The position numbers were made by a program, and so were the translations under genes. From Nitrospira sp. UW-LDO-01 (lineage in GTDB: Bacteria > Nitrospirota > Nitrospiria > Nitrospirales > Nitrospiraceae), in the NCBI GenBank assembly GCA_002254365.1, contig NIUT01000091.1, positions 1-36,155 on the forward strand: a stretch of 36,155 nt of DNA. Direction: 5' to 3'. Shown here in pieces: positions 12,035 through 20,902 of this stretch. Positions within the stretch are counted from its first letter, which is position 1. The number at the start of each line of letters is the position of its first letter. The notes below the pieces were generated by a model. That model saw nothing but the letters and a program-made list of their open reading frames with translations, was not told where the DNA came from and did not search any database.

Positions 12035-12568
12035 CTCCCCTTCTCCTTTCCGTTTATCCTGAATGGCTGCAATGACTCTGACAAATTTTGACAGCACCGC
12101 ACTTAATGTATACACAACACCACGAATCGGCCCTTGCATGGCCGAGAGCAACATCGCAATGAGCACTTCCTTCTTAGGCAGTGCCGCAACGGCCACGAGA
12201 TCAGCCGGCTGAAGAAGCTTGCCCTCCAGCACACCGGCCGTCATTTTAATCTTCTCTCCCCGCTTCTCCGCTCCGATAAAATCCTTCAGCACCTTAGTCG
12301 GCAATACCGGATCATCATACCCAATGACGACACCGGTCGGTCCCTTGAGATGCTCCTTGAGCCCGATCAACGCCGTCCCTTCCGCAGCTCGAGCCGCGAG
12401 CGTATTCTTCACGATTCGGTACTCGGCCTTGACCCCTCGGAGCTGTTTGCGCAATTCCGTGACCTCATTGACAGGAAGACCGACACATTCCGTCAAGATA
12501 GCCAACCTGGCGCGACCAAACTTTTCAGCCAGTGCCTCCACTGTCGTAACCTTTTCTTCCTTCTTCAT
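11633..12568 (-). CDS. rplJ: Ribosomal protein L10 fused in frame to L7/L12
   Basis: L10 anchors L7/L12 dimers to the ribosomal stalk. From the ATG at 12568-12566 (AAGGAG site 4 bases upstream) residues 1 to about 178 are a complete L10. They cover the rRNA-binding domain and the C-terminal helix ending [10 protein letters not shown]. There is no stop codon: the frame continues [17 protein letters not shown] into a complete L7/L12, for 311 residues in total. The frame is also open 9 codons further upstream, to 12595. A tandem L10-L7/L12 polypeptide would be unusual, because these are normally separate proteins in a 1:4 or 1:6 ratio. Free L7/L12 can still come from the internal start at 12034. 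Sequencing error is possible but has little support. Confidence 0.85.
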   Translation of the reverse strand: MKKEEKVTTVEALAEKFGRARLAILTECVGLPVNEVTELRKQLRGVKAEYRIVKNTLAARAAEGTALIGLKEHLKGPTGVVIGYDDPVLPTKVLKDFIGAEKRGEKIKMTAGVLEGKLLQPADLVAVAALPKKEVLIAMLLSAMQGPIRGVVYTLSAVLSKFVRVIAAIQDKRKGEGEMPATEGKLSQEELIKAIEGMSVLDLAELVKGLETRFGVTAAAPVAVAAAPAAGGGAAAPAEEKTAFDVILASAPADKKIQVIKVVRELTNLGLKEAKDLVEGAPKPVKTGVAKEEADTMKKKLEESGAKVEVK

Positions 12569-12661
12569 CGCTCTCCTTCTACGAGGATTCGCCATCTACC
12601 ACTGATCGACCAGGAGCTACCGGGCCTTCCAGACCGACCATTGATGACCGACGTCCTTCGT

Positions 12662-13354
12662 CTAACTCCACTGCTTCGTCAGTGCGATGGTATCCAACTT
12701 CACTCCTGGTCCCATCGTGCTCGTAATCGTGGCACTCTTGAGATAGCGCCCCTTACAGGAAGCAGGCTTTGCCTTAATGACAGATTCTAGAATGGCCGAT
12801 GCATTGTCATAGAGCTTTGCCGGATCAAAGGACACTTTTCCGACCAGCACGTGCACAATACCAGCCTTTTCAACTTTGAATTCAACCCGTCCCTTCCGAA
12901 TATCGGCAACAGCCTTCCCGACTTCGAATGTCACCGTTCCCGTTTTCGGATTCGGCATCAAACCTCGAGGTCCAAGCTGCTTCCCGAGCTTTCCGACAGA
13001 CGCCATGAGATCAGGTGTGGAAATGGCACAATCGAAGTCCATCCACCCGCCCTTGATCTTTTCCATCAAATCATCGGAACCCACGTAGTCCGCCCCCGCC
13101 TGTCTTGCCTCCTGCTCCTTTTCGCCCTTGGCAAAGACCAGCACGCGAACCTTCTTGCCCGTCCCATGAGGAAGCGCTGCCGTTCCGCGAACGAGCTGAT
13201 CTGAGCGCTTAGGGTCGATCCCAAGCCGAAGCGCCAGGTCGACCGACTCGTCAAACTTCGCAAACGCCGAGCGCTTCACAGTCTCAACCGCCTCACGCAA
13301 TCCGTAGACACGCGGCTCAACATTCTTGAGCGCCGCATTCATCTTCTTTCCCAT
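12662..13354 (-). CDS. rplA: 50S ribosomal protein L1
   Basis: L1 forms the mobile stalk beside the ribosomal E site and can repress its own operon. The protein has 230 residues. It contains the family segments [36 protein letters not shown] and the C-terminal [19 protein letters not shown] site precedes the ATG by about 9 bases. It lies 27 bases after rplK and 93 bases before the rplJ ATG. That 93-base spacer is where an L10 leader would be expected. It contains an imperfect direct repeat (GGTCATCAATGG and GGTCGATCAGTGG), but I could not fold a convincing L10-leader structure. Confidence 0.97.
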   Translation of the reverse strand: MGKKMNAALKNVEPRVYGLREAVETVKRSAFAKFDESVDLALRLGIDPKRSDQLVRGTAALPHGTGKKVRVLVFAKGEKEQEARQAGADYVGSDDLMEKIKGGWMDFDCAISTPDLMASVGKLGKQLGPRGLMPNPKTGTVTFEVGKAVADIRKGRVEFKVEKAGIVHVLVGKVSFDPAKLYDNASAILESVIKAKPASCKGRYLKSATITSTMGPGVKLDTIALTKQWS

Positions 13355-13381
13355 AGCCTGCCGCTCCTTCGGTCTCGAAAA

Positions 13382-13807
13382 TTAACCCTGAATCACAACA
13401 CCCATGCTTCGCGCAGTCCCCTCGATAATTCTGGCTGCCCCCTCCACATCGGCCGCATTCAGATCGGACATCTTCTTCCGCGCGATCTCATTCAGCTGCT
13501 GCCTGGTAATTTTCCCCACTTTATCTTTCTGCGGGACACCAGAGCCCTTAATGACCCCGGCCGCCTTCTTCAGTAAATCCGAAGCCGGAGGCGTCTTCAT
13601 GATGAAGCTGAATGTGCGATCCTTATAGACGGTGATGACCACGGGGATGATACTATCCCCCTCCTTCTGGGTCTTGGCATTAAACTGCTTACAAAACTCC
13701 ATAATATTGACGCCATGCTGGCCCAGAGACGGGCCCACCGGAGGCGCTGGATTGGCCTTACCAGCCGGGATTTGCAATTTAATCTGCGCTGAAACTTCTT
13801 TTGCCAT
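13382..13807 (-). CDS. rplK: 50S ribosomal protein L11
   Basis: L11 binds the GTPase-associated centre of 23S rRNA, takes part in factor binding and RelA activation, and is the target region of thiostrepton. The 141-residue protein has the N-terminal proline-rich [19 protein letters not shown] segment and the C-terminal rRNA-binding domain ending [12 protein letters not shown]. The 82-base spacer to nusG contains a direct repeat of GAAAGCTC just upstream of the GGGAGAGGAG ribosome binding site. No specific L1-binding site could be recognised there. Confidence 0.98.
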   Translation of the reverse strand: MAKEVSAQIKLQIPAGKANPAPPVGPSLGQHGVNIMEFCKQFNAKTQKEGDSIIPVVITVYKDRTFSFIMKTPPASDLLKKAAGVIKGSGVPQKDKVGKITRQQLNEIARKKMSDLNAADVEGAARIIEGTARSMGVVIQG

Positions 13808-13889
13808 GTCTCCTCTCCCGAGCTTTCAGTTTTGAGCTTTCGGCCTTCAGGCTACGCTGAGAACCGATGGCTAACCCCTGACCGCTGCA

Positions 13890-14426
13890 TTAAATCCGTT
13901 CAACCTGCAAGAATCCCAATTCAACCGGGGTCGACCGACCGAAGATGCTGACCATGACTTTCAATCGGCTATGATCCTGGTCAACTTCGTCCACCACGCC
14001 ATTGAATCCCAAAAATGGACCATCGATAATGCGGACATTATCACTCTTGATGAATTTGACCTGCTCACGCGGTTCCGCTTGACCCGCATCAACTTGCTTG
14101 AGCAGGGACTCGACCTCCTCATCGCTCAGCGGCGTTGGCACAACTCCTCCGCCGACAAATCCTGTTACCTTAGGAGTCTCCTTGATCATCTGGAGCGTCT
14201 CGTCCGCCAACGGAGACTCCAACTCCACGAGAACATACCCTGGGAAGAACTTCCGACGAGAAGTCCGCCGTTTCCCATCTTTTATTTCGATCACGTCTTC
14301 CGTCGGAACAAGCACCTGTCCGACCTTCTCCACAAGCCCCATTTGACTCGCACGCTCCATGAGGCTGGTTTTCACACGCCCCTCAAAACCCGCGTACGTA
14401 TGTATGACGTACCAGTTCTTTATCAT
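13890..14426 (-). CDS. nusG: Transcription termination/antitermination factor NusG
   Basis: NusG binds the clamp of elongating RNA polymerase and links it to Rho or to S10 on the ribosome. At 178 residues it has the standard layout. An N-terminal NGN domain starts NWYVIHTYAGFEGRV and includes FFPGYVLVEL. It is joined to a C-terminal KOW domain (VRIIDGPFLGFNGVVDEVD). The ATG follows GAGGGTGG. It lies 52 bases after secE and 82 before rplK, the conserved secE-nusG-rplK order. Confidence 0.97.
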   Translation of the reverse strand: MIKNWYVIHTYAGFEGRVKTSLMERASQMGLVEKVGQVLVPTEDVIEIKDGKRRTSRRKFFPGYVLVELESPLADETLQMIKETPKVTGFVGGGVVPTPLSDEEVESLLKQVDAGQAEPREQVKFIKSDNVRIIDGPFLGFNGVVDEVDQDHSRLKVMVSIFGRSTPVELGFLQVERI

Positions 14427-14478
14427 GCACCACCCTCAGGCCTTCGATGAAATACTGCAGCGCCTCTTCTTGACTGGT

Positions 14479-14673
14479 TCAAATGAGCTTCCCAACCAAC
14501 CAGGAGAGGAATGAGTCAACGACGGACAGGTAGACCGACATCAGGATACAGAACACAATAACGACTGTTGTTGAGCCAATCGTTTCTGCACGACTCGGAA
14601 ACGAGACTTTCTTCATCTCGGTCCGCACGTCCGTCACAAACAACCGAATTGATTCTGTCATACGCTTGAACAT
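14479..14673 (-). CDS. secE: Preprotein translocase subunit SecE
   Basis: SecE clamps the SecY channel in the inner membrane. This is the short, single-spanning form (64 residues). An amphipathic N-terminal helix (FVTDVRTEMKKVSFPSRAET) precedes one transmembrane segment, TTVVIVFCILMSVYLSVVDS. The KKVSFPSRAE signature is characteristic. A GGAG site lies 6 bases before the ATG. It is placed between tRNA-Trp and nusG, as expected. The 169 bases between its start and the tRNA hold no other feature that I can see. Confidence 0.95.
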   Translation of the reverse strand: MFKRMTESIRLFVTDVRTEMKKVSFPSRAETIGSTTVVIVFCILMSVYLSVVDSFLSWLVGKLI

Positions 14674-14842
14674 CAGATACTCCGCGCGTTACTGCCCAAC
14701 CAACCCAAAAAATCCTTGCAATCCGACAAGCCACTCACCCAAACTATCAAGCCCTATCGAAAGCGCCCCTCCCGTCTCACCATCAGCCCACAAAGCCACT
14801 ACCGCGCCCCTAAGGACGACAGTAGAAGCACATCGAGGTTGG

Positions 14843-14914
14843 CAGGGGCACTAGGATTTGAACCCAGACTCTCGGTTTTGGAGACCGATGTGCTACCATT
14901 AACACCATGCCCCT
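14843..14914 (-). tRNA. tRNA-Trp (CCA anticodon)
   Basis: A complete cloverleaf can be folded on the minus strand. The acceptor arms are AGGGGCA and TGCCCCT. The anticodon stem TCGGT/ACCGA encloses the loop CTCCAAA, which gives anticodon CCA. The T arm contains GGTTCAAATCC. The terminal CCA is not encoded. It lies between rpmG and secE and would be processed from the same transcript, an arrangement seen in several other bacteria. Confidence 0.96.
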
Positions 14915-14922
14915 CCCTTTTC

Positions 14923-14998
14923 AGTACCGAGCTACGAGCGTTGAGTGCCGACTTTTCAACGGCCCCTCCCACGACTCAGCCCTTATCACCTCAGTACT
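14923..14998 (-). repeat. Spacer stem-loop between rpmG and tRNA-Trp
   Basis: On the minus strand AGTACTGAG (14998-14990), overlapping the rpmG stop codon by one base, can pair with CTCGGTACT (14931-14923) over 9 positions including one G-U. This would enclose about 58 bases. The inner sequence contains TGAGT/ACTCA words related, in inverted orientation, to words in the spacer at 16714-16796. It may be a processing structure upstream of the tRNA or a degenerate intergenic repeat. Confidence 0.35.
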
Positions 14999-15147
14999 TA
15001 CTTCACTTCCTTATGAGGCGTGTGCTTTCGACAGAACTTACAAAACTTGTTCTGCTCCAACCGATCCGGATCGTTTTTCTTGTTCTTCATGGACGAGTAG
15101 TTTCTCTGTTTGCAGAGCGTACAAGCCATGTCGATAATCTCGCGCAT
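14998..15147 (-). CDS. rpmG: 50S ribosomal protein L33
   Basis: This 49-residue protein starts [17 protein letters not shown] and ends [14 protein letters not shown]. It is the zinc-ribbon form of L33, with two CxxC pairs (CTLC and CKFC) that would hold one zinc ion. The ATG at 15147-15145 follows AAGGAG by 7 bases. It lies 38 bases after tuf and 83 bases before tRNA-Trp, which matches the tuf-rpmG-trpT-secE order known from other bacteria. Because the cysteines are kept, expression could depend on zinc supply in bacteria that also have a cysteine-free paralogue. No such paralogue is in this window. Confidence 0.94.
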   Translation of the reverse strand: MREIIDMACTLCKQRNYSSMKNKKNDPDRLEQNKFCKFCRKHTPHKEVK

Positions 15148-15185
15148 CTCAACTCTCCTTAGCTGTCACATGACAGCTCTCAACT

Positions 15186-16391
<1,206 letters not shown>

Positions 16392-16476
16392 AACGTCACC
16401 CCTTTTTATCTAAAACCACTCAAAGGTGCTGACCCGCCGCACATTACAAAACGCGGCAAGACGAGCAAGCTTGGCC

Positions 16477-16552
16477 TGGAGCCCACGACGCGGATCGAAC
16501 GCGTGACCTCGTCCTTACCAAGGACGTGCTCTGCCAACTGAGCTACGTGGGC
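16477..16552 (-). tRNA. tRNA-Thr (GGT anticodon)
   Basis: The acceptor arms GCCCACG and CGTGGGC pair perfectly, and the terminal CCA is encoded. The anticodon stem CGTCC/GGACG encloses TTGGTAA, which gives anticodon GGT. The T arm contains GCGTTCGATCCGC. It lies 85 bases upstream of the tuf ATG and is probably cut from the tuf transcript. Confidence 0.97.
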
Positions 16553-16636
16553 CCCCTCGACTTCGTCTCGCGTCGTCCGTTATTCGTGAAGCGCATTCCT
16601 CTGCCACCCGAGACTCTCTGCGCTTTACGGCTTCTC

Positions 16637-16711
16637 TGGAGCGGGCGATGGGATTTGAACCCACGACAGCCAGCTTGGAAGGCTGGAACTCTACCACTGA
16701 GCTACGCCCGC
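16637..16711 (-). tRNA. tRNA-Gly (TCC anticodon)
   Basis: The acceptor arms GCGGGCG and CGCCCGC are perfect, and CCA is encoded. The anticodon stem CCAGC/GCTGG holds CTTCCAA, which gives anticodon TCC. The T arm contains GGGTTCAAATCCC. It is the middle member of the Tyr-Gly-Thr cluster. Confidence 0.97.
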
Positions 16712-16713
16712 CT

Positions 16714-16796
16714 CTTCCCTTATAGTCCTGAGTGCTCAACGCTGAGTCGTACATCTGATACAGTGACCACTCAGAACTCAGCACTCACGACTGCCC
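16714..16796. repeat. Degenerate TGAGT/ACTCA-rich spacer
   Basis: The spacer between tRNA-Gly and tRNA-Tyr contains repeated ACTCAG/CTGAGT words, for example at 16742-16750 and again from about 16769. The word ctgagtcgt (16742-16750) is the exact reverse complement of 14971-14979. The segment gtgctcaacgct (16732-16743) matches the reverse complement of 14937-14948 at 10 of 12 bases. This suggests related, inverted intergenic repeats. The match is short, so chance cannot be excluded. Confidence 0.3.
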
Positions 16797-16906
16797 GCTT
16801 CACAATCACCCCAGATACGCACACTTCTCTACCTAGCACCCACCCCAAAATACCTACCAACTGCATGCCCACACTCCACAATACCTGCAATCAACTCAGC
16901 GCTGCA

Positions 16907-16992
16907 TGGTGGGCAGGCAAGGATTCGAACCTTGGAAGACATAAGCCAGCAGATTTACAGTCTGCCCCCTTTGGCCACTTGGGTACCTGCCC
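16907..16992 (-). tRNA. tRNA-Tyr (GTA anticodon)
   Basis: This is a class II tRNA of 86 bases with a long variable arm. The acceptor arms are GGGCAGG and CCTGCCC, and CCA is encoded. The anticodon stem GCAGA/TCTGC encloses CTGTAAA, which gives anticodon GTA. It is the first gene of the block, about 150 bases downstream of the promoter at 17153-17181. Confidence 0.97.
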
Positions 16993-17152
16993 GCAATGTT
17001 TCATTGATCGATTCACACCAAACTCTGTAGCGCGAATAACAACCCGCTCAACAAAGACACATAGGCCTATCCGTGCACAAACTTCTTCCTCAATCCTCAA
17101 TACAGATTGATTCCTTAGAAGTGCTCGGACAGGCTAGGTTACGAAATGCCGG

Positions 17153-17181
17153 ATTCTATTGATGAACTTACACGATGTCAA
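17153..17181 (-). promoter_or_regulatory. Sigma70-type promoter of the tRNA-tuf-ribosomal protein block
   Basis: On the minus strand TTGACA (17181-17176, perfect) and TAGAAT (17158-17153, five of six) are 17 bases apart. A GC-rich discriminator (CCGGC) follows, as in the rpsL promoter. Transcription would start near 17146. It lies in the 214-base gap between tRNA-Tyr and the upstream gene. It is the only strong promoter that I can see for tRNA-Tyr through at least tuf. Confidence 0.75.
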
Positions 17182-17206
17182 GAGGAGAATTTGACCTCGG
17201 GCCATT

Positions 17207-18154
17207 TTAGTTCGCTCCATCCTTCCCAGTCACACAGGTGGCTCGCCAGGCTGGACCGAACGATGCGTCGACAACCTTAACAAAATCACTCGAAAAACCA
17301 AACGCTTGCTCCATAATAGCAAGGGCTTCTTCCAGGGACAGCTGTGAGGATTTGGCTAAGTACCGTTTCTGCGCAAGACGTCGTTCGTCCGGCTCTTCTG
17401 GGACATAGTACCCACGAAACTCACCGTTTTCAAAAGCCCTTTTAAACCGTGGAATCCATTGATGCGCATCTTGCCCCCCACGAAATGTCGATTCCCCTCT
17501 CTGCTGGCGCAATTCCAGCTTATTCCACACCACCCAGCCGACAAAGACCGCCCACGTTTCATTCAGGGCCTCCCATGATTCTGCCTCAGTCAGATAGCGC
17601 GACTCCACTTCATCCATTCGCTGAACGATTGGAGTAATCATCACCTCTCCATAGCGACAAACCTGCTGTTCTTTCGCAAAGAGCAGGAGTGTTTCTGAAT
17701 CGCGCCCGAGCTCCCCGAGCTGAACATCTCTGACCGTGATGTAATCCATATAGGCATGAAACAGTTCATGGTAGAACACCTCCAACTCCTTGTGCGTCAT
17801 CCTCCCAAGCGGCTTGAGCACTCTCCCTGCCGCATTGAGTGACAGAGTTCGGTTGAGAAGCATCCGATGCTCACCGGGATGGTACTCAGCAGCGTAGGTC
17901 CGAAGCTCATCAAACTCAAAATGGATAAAGTCTGGTGGGACCACACGAAGGAACTTTGTCGGTACCTGTAAGCGTTCTGCCTCTACCAAGAGACGCTCCC
18001 AGGACCGGCTCCCATTTTCTTGCTCATCATGAGAGCTGATCCCTGCCTCTACCGAGGCAGCCGACACCCACCAACAGCACCACAGCAGGAAACATCGAAT
18101 CGTGAAGCATTTCATACGCACGGGGGGACAACCGGCACCAGAGAGTACTCGCAT
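17207..18154 (-). CDS. Putative exported zinc metallopeptidase-like protein
   Basis: I do not recognise a named family. Near the N-terminus a positively charged, strongly hydrophobic stretch (CFTIRCFLLWCCWWVSAASV) looks like a signal peptide. HELFH at residues 129-133 is a good HExxH zinc-site candidate. It is preceded by a hydrophobic helix and followed, about 60 residues on, by acidic residues (EAESWEALNE) that could provide the third ligand. The ATG chosen (18154) overlaps the helicase stop as TGATG, which suggests translational coupling. The ATG at 18115, directly before the signal sequence, is a real alternative, but neither has a good ribosome binding site. Proteolytic function is inferred only. 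Confidence 0.75.
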   Translation of the reverse strand: MRVLSGAGCPPVRMKCFTIRCFLLWCCWWVSAASVEAGISSHDEQENGSRSWERLLVEAERLQVPTKFLRVVPPDFIHFEFDELRTYAAEYHPGEHRMLLNRTLSLNAAGRVLKPLGRMTHKELEVFYHELFHAYMDYITVRDVQLGELGRDSETLLLFAKEQQVCRYGEVMITPIVQRMDEVESRYLTEAESWEALNETWAVFVGWVVWNKLELRQQRGESTFRGGQDAHQWIPRFKRAFENGEFRGYYVPEEPDERRLAQKRYLAKSSQLSLEEALAIMEQAFGFSSDFVKVVDASFGPAWRATCVTGKDGAN

Positions 18155-20175
18155 CAATAGGGATCTTGCGCCATCCCCCAATCTCCTCCACCCTCTTCAA
18201 CAAGGGCGAGCATGTCGAGAAGGTCGGAAGACACATGATCGAGAAATCGCGACGGCTTCGAGAGCAACATCCCACTTGTCCGATCGTACACGTTAATGGG
18301 GTATGTCAAAAACAAATGCCGCTTGGCTCGTGTGACAGCCACATAGAACAGGCGCCGCTCCTCTTCCAATTCGTCATCAGCTACGAAGGAATAGGCGGAT
18401 GGGAATCGGCCGTCGACCGCCCAAATCACAAAGACACATTGCCATTCCAACCCTTTCGCAGAGTGGATCGTCGAAAGAACGAGCCGTTCATCATCACGAT
18501 CAGGCGCTTCCACGTCCACGGCACTGCCGTCGGGGGGTTCCAGCGCCAGATCGGCTAGAAACTCATTGACGCCCTGATAGCCTTCGGCAATGGTGTGAAG
18601 ATGATCGAGATCTCTCGTGCGCTTCGGATAATCGTCGTATTGGTCTTTCAGTATGGGAAGATAGTACTCGTAGATATGGTTAACCTGCTCAGCAGGCTTC
18701 GGGTCCTCCAATCGAGCCAGACTCTCCAGCGTATTAGCCAAAGCCTTCAGCCCCTGCCCGGAACGACCACTCACCCCGCGTAGCACGTCAAACGGCTGTT
18801 CGGCCTTCACAATCGCCGCAAGTACATCCTGAGCCTTCTTTGGCCCGACACCTTCTACCAACATCAGCACGCGATGCCAGCTGACCGTATCGAGCGGGTT
18901 CGCCACGACTCGCACATGCGCCAGCAAATCCTTGACATGAGCTGTCTCGATAAACTTCATTCCGCCGCGCTTGATAAAGGGCAACTCCTTGCGAGAGAGC
19001 TCGATTTCTAAGTCAAAGGAATGGAAGCTCGAGCGAAACAGCACAGCCACCTCACTCAGCGGCACCCCTTCCTCGCGAAGCTCAAGAATCTTCTGCGAGA
19101 TGAATCGCGATTGCGCATTTTCCGCCGCCGCTTCCACGAGTGACGGCAGTGGCCCATCGATCTTTCTGGTAAAGAGGCGCTTCGTATACTTCTCGGTCGC
19201 TTCCTCGATGATGCAGTTGGCCAGGTTCAAGATCGGTTGAGTGCTACGGTAGTTTTCTTCGAGCTTGTAGACCGTCGTGCCGGGGAACAGCTCCGGGAAT
19301 TCCATAATATTTTTGAAGGTCGCACCCCGGAAAGCATAGATAGACTGCGAATCGTCACCAACGACCATCACATTCTGATGGGTCGTCGCCAGCTGGCGAA
19401 TGACTTCGGCCTGCAATCGATTCGTGTCCTGATATTCATCCACGAGAATGTGGCGATACTGACGTGAAATGTTCGTACGAGCGGCCTCATCGAATAAGAG
19501 CAGCTGTCGCAGCATGACCAGCAGATCATCGTAGTCCAACAGTTGCTTCTGCCTCTTCGCCGCCTCATAGGCCTTCTGGAGCCGCCCCAGATCCTCCGAG
19601 TGATCCGCAAAATGGCTGAACTCTTCCAAAATAATCTCGTCAAGACTGCGCAACGTGTTCGCACTCTTGCTAATCATCTCCATGATCGTCCCCTTGCGAG
19701 GAAAGCGCTTGTCTTTTTCGTTCAACCCCAGCTGTGATCGGACCAGTGCAATCAAATCCTCCGCATCGCCGCGATCCAAAATCGTAAACCCCGGCTCAAC
19801 TCCGATCGATCGACCGTACCGCCGCAACAACAGATTCGCCACGGAGTGAAAGGTCCCTCCACAGACTCGACGACTACTCGCTCCGATCAGATCGCCGGCC
19901 CTGTCGAGCATTTCCTGAGCCGACTTGCGAGTGAACGTCAACAACAAGATATTCGAGGGATCGACCCCGGAATCGATGAGATACGCGACACGATAGACCA
20001 ACGTGCGAGTTTTGCCGCTCCCGGCGCCTGCGATGACCAGGGAAGGGCCATCACCCGCAGTCACCGCGGCCAGCTGCTGGGAATTCAAGGCAGCCGCATA
20101 GTCGATGGACAACGTGCGAGGTACGGCCTCCTCGGTCGGCCGTTTCAAGACATAGGTTTTCACGTCTCGTTCCAT
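18154..20175 (-). CDS. UvrD/PcrA/Rep-family superfamily 1 DNA helicase
   Basis: This is an ATP-dependent 3'-5' helicase, probably for repair or replication restart. Visible motifs are Walker A GAGSGKT (50-56), LTFTRKSAQEM (79-89), motif II DEYQDTN (246-252), motif III GDDSQSIYAFRG (273-284), LEENYRSTQ and motif VI VAVTRAKRHLF (612-622). At 673 residues it is shorter than E. coli UvrD (720). I cannot say whether it is UvrD, PcrA or Rep. No clear ribosome binding site precedes the ATG. Its stop overlaps the start of the metallopeptidase-like gene by one base. Confidence 0.95.
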   Translation of the reverse strand: MERDVKTYVLKRPTEEAVPRTLSIDYAAALNSQQLAAVTAGDGPSLVIAGAGSGKTRTLVYRVAYLIDSGVDPSNILLLTFTRKSAQEMLDRAGDLIGASSRRVCGGTFHSVANLLLRRYGRSIGVEPGFTILDRGDAEDLIALVRSQLGLNEKDKRFPRKGTIMEMISKSANTLRSLDEIILEEFSHFADHSEDLGRLQKAYEAAKRQKQLLDYDDLLVMLRQLLLFDEAARTNISRQYRHILVDEYQDTNRLQAEVIRQLATTHQNVMVVGDDSQSIYAFRGATFKNIMEFPELFPGTTVYKLEENYRSTQPILNLANCIIEEATEKYTKRLFTRKIDGPLPSLVEAAAENAQSRFISQKILELREEGVPLSEVAVLFRSSFHSFDLEIELSRKELPFIKRGGMKFIETAHVKDLLAHVRVVANPLDTVSWHRVLMLVEGVGPKKAQDVLAAIVKAEQPFDVLRGVSGRSGQGLKALANTLESLARLEDPKPAEQVNHIYEYYLPILKDQYDDYPKRTRDLDHLHTIAEGYQGVNEFLADLALEPPDGSAVDVEAPDRDDERLVLSTIHSAKGLEWQCVFVIWAVDGRFPSAYSFVADDELEEERRLFYVAVTRAKRHLFLTYPINVYDRTSGMLLSKPSRFLDHVSSDLLDMLALVEEGGGDWGMAQDPY

Positions 20176-20253
20176 GGAAATAAGAATAAGGGCTGCTTCA
20201 GCAATTCACGTCTTCAGGAAGAACTGGTCCTATACCATAACTCCGCCTACCTT

Positions 20254-20781
20254 TTATACAGACAGAACGGTCCAAAGCCTGTAGACCAGCCAGATCATGA
20301 AGGCGATTGTCAGCAACAGTAGCGCCACTGTTCCGCCAATGATCCCGACCACGTAGAACCAATCGGCATGGGTTTCACGATCCGGCTTCTGGGCAGCCTC
20401 ACGCAGCAGCGCAGCATTTCTGGCATGGCTCCGAAACCAGACGGAGAAGAGATCTCCGATAACTGGAACTGCCCCGGCTGTCCCGTTAATCAGCAGATTG
20501 AGACTCATACGGGTCAACACGATGCGTGGAATCTGTAAGCGGGTCGCAATGCCAAGAATAACTGTGCCGATCAGATTGGCAATGACGTCACCGATCCCTG
20601 GAATCAGTCCAAGCAACGGGTCCAATCCAATCGACCATGATGTCCCAGGAATTCTGATCGACGTATCCATCACCTTAGCCAGGATATCCGCGATCGCAAG
20701 CAGATGCTCCCGCGCCTCATCACGAGGTAGTACTGTGACCCGAGGTTCTGACTTTCTATCGTATGCCGAGCTGAATTCCAT
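20254..20781 (-). CDS. DUF4112 membrane protein
   Basis: The 175-residue protein has the two paired signatures of DUF4112: LDPLLGLIPGIGDVIANLIG and, after a hydrophobic stretch, GAVPVIGDLFSVWFRSHARN. A strong C-terminal transmembrane segment (GIIGGTVALLLLTIAFMIWL) follows. The function of the family is unknown. The only ribosome binding site candidate (AAAGGG) is 8 bases before the ATG and lies inside the 3' arm of the hairpin at 20784-20809, so translation may depend on how that structure folds. Confidence 0.85.
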   Translation of the reverse strand: MEFSSAYDRKSEPRVTVLPRDEAREHLLAIADILAKVMDTSIRIPGTSWSIGLDPLLGLIPGIGDVIANLIGTVILGIATRLQIPRIVLTRMSLNLLINGTAGAVPVIGDLFSVWFRSHARNAALLREAAQKPDRETHADWFYVVGIIGGTVALLLLTIAFMIWLVYRLWTVLSV

Positions 20782-20783
20782 GC

Positions 20784-20809
20784 AAAAAACCCTTTGCCTT
20801 TGTAGGGTT
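20784..20809 (-). terminator. Terminator-like hairpin overlapping the DUF4112 ribosome binding site
   Basis: On the minus strand AACCCT (20809-20804), a 10-base loop and AGGGTT (20793-20788) form a 6-bp stem followed by a T run, immediately before the DUF4112 ATG. It could end transcription of the gene at 20903-21427. It also contains the only ribosome binding site candidate for DUF4112 and might act as a translational switch. A weaker hairpin with a TTTT tail (TTTCG/CGAAA, 20881-20901) lies directly after the stop of the upstream gene. Confidence 0.45.
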
Positions 20810-20902
20810 CACTTTATCGAAAGGGCTGAATGACAGCAATACAGAAAGGATGGATGACTGCAGTCAGATGCATTCTTCGCAAAATTTCGTTTAACGCGAA
20901 AG

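Noticed and set aside
12569..12661. Expected L10-leader autoregulatory RNA upstream of rplJ
   Set aside because: Only an imperfect direct repeat is visible. The typical long stem with a kink-turn could not be folded by eye, so no feature is claimed.
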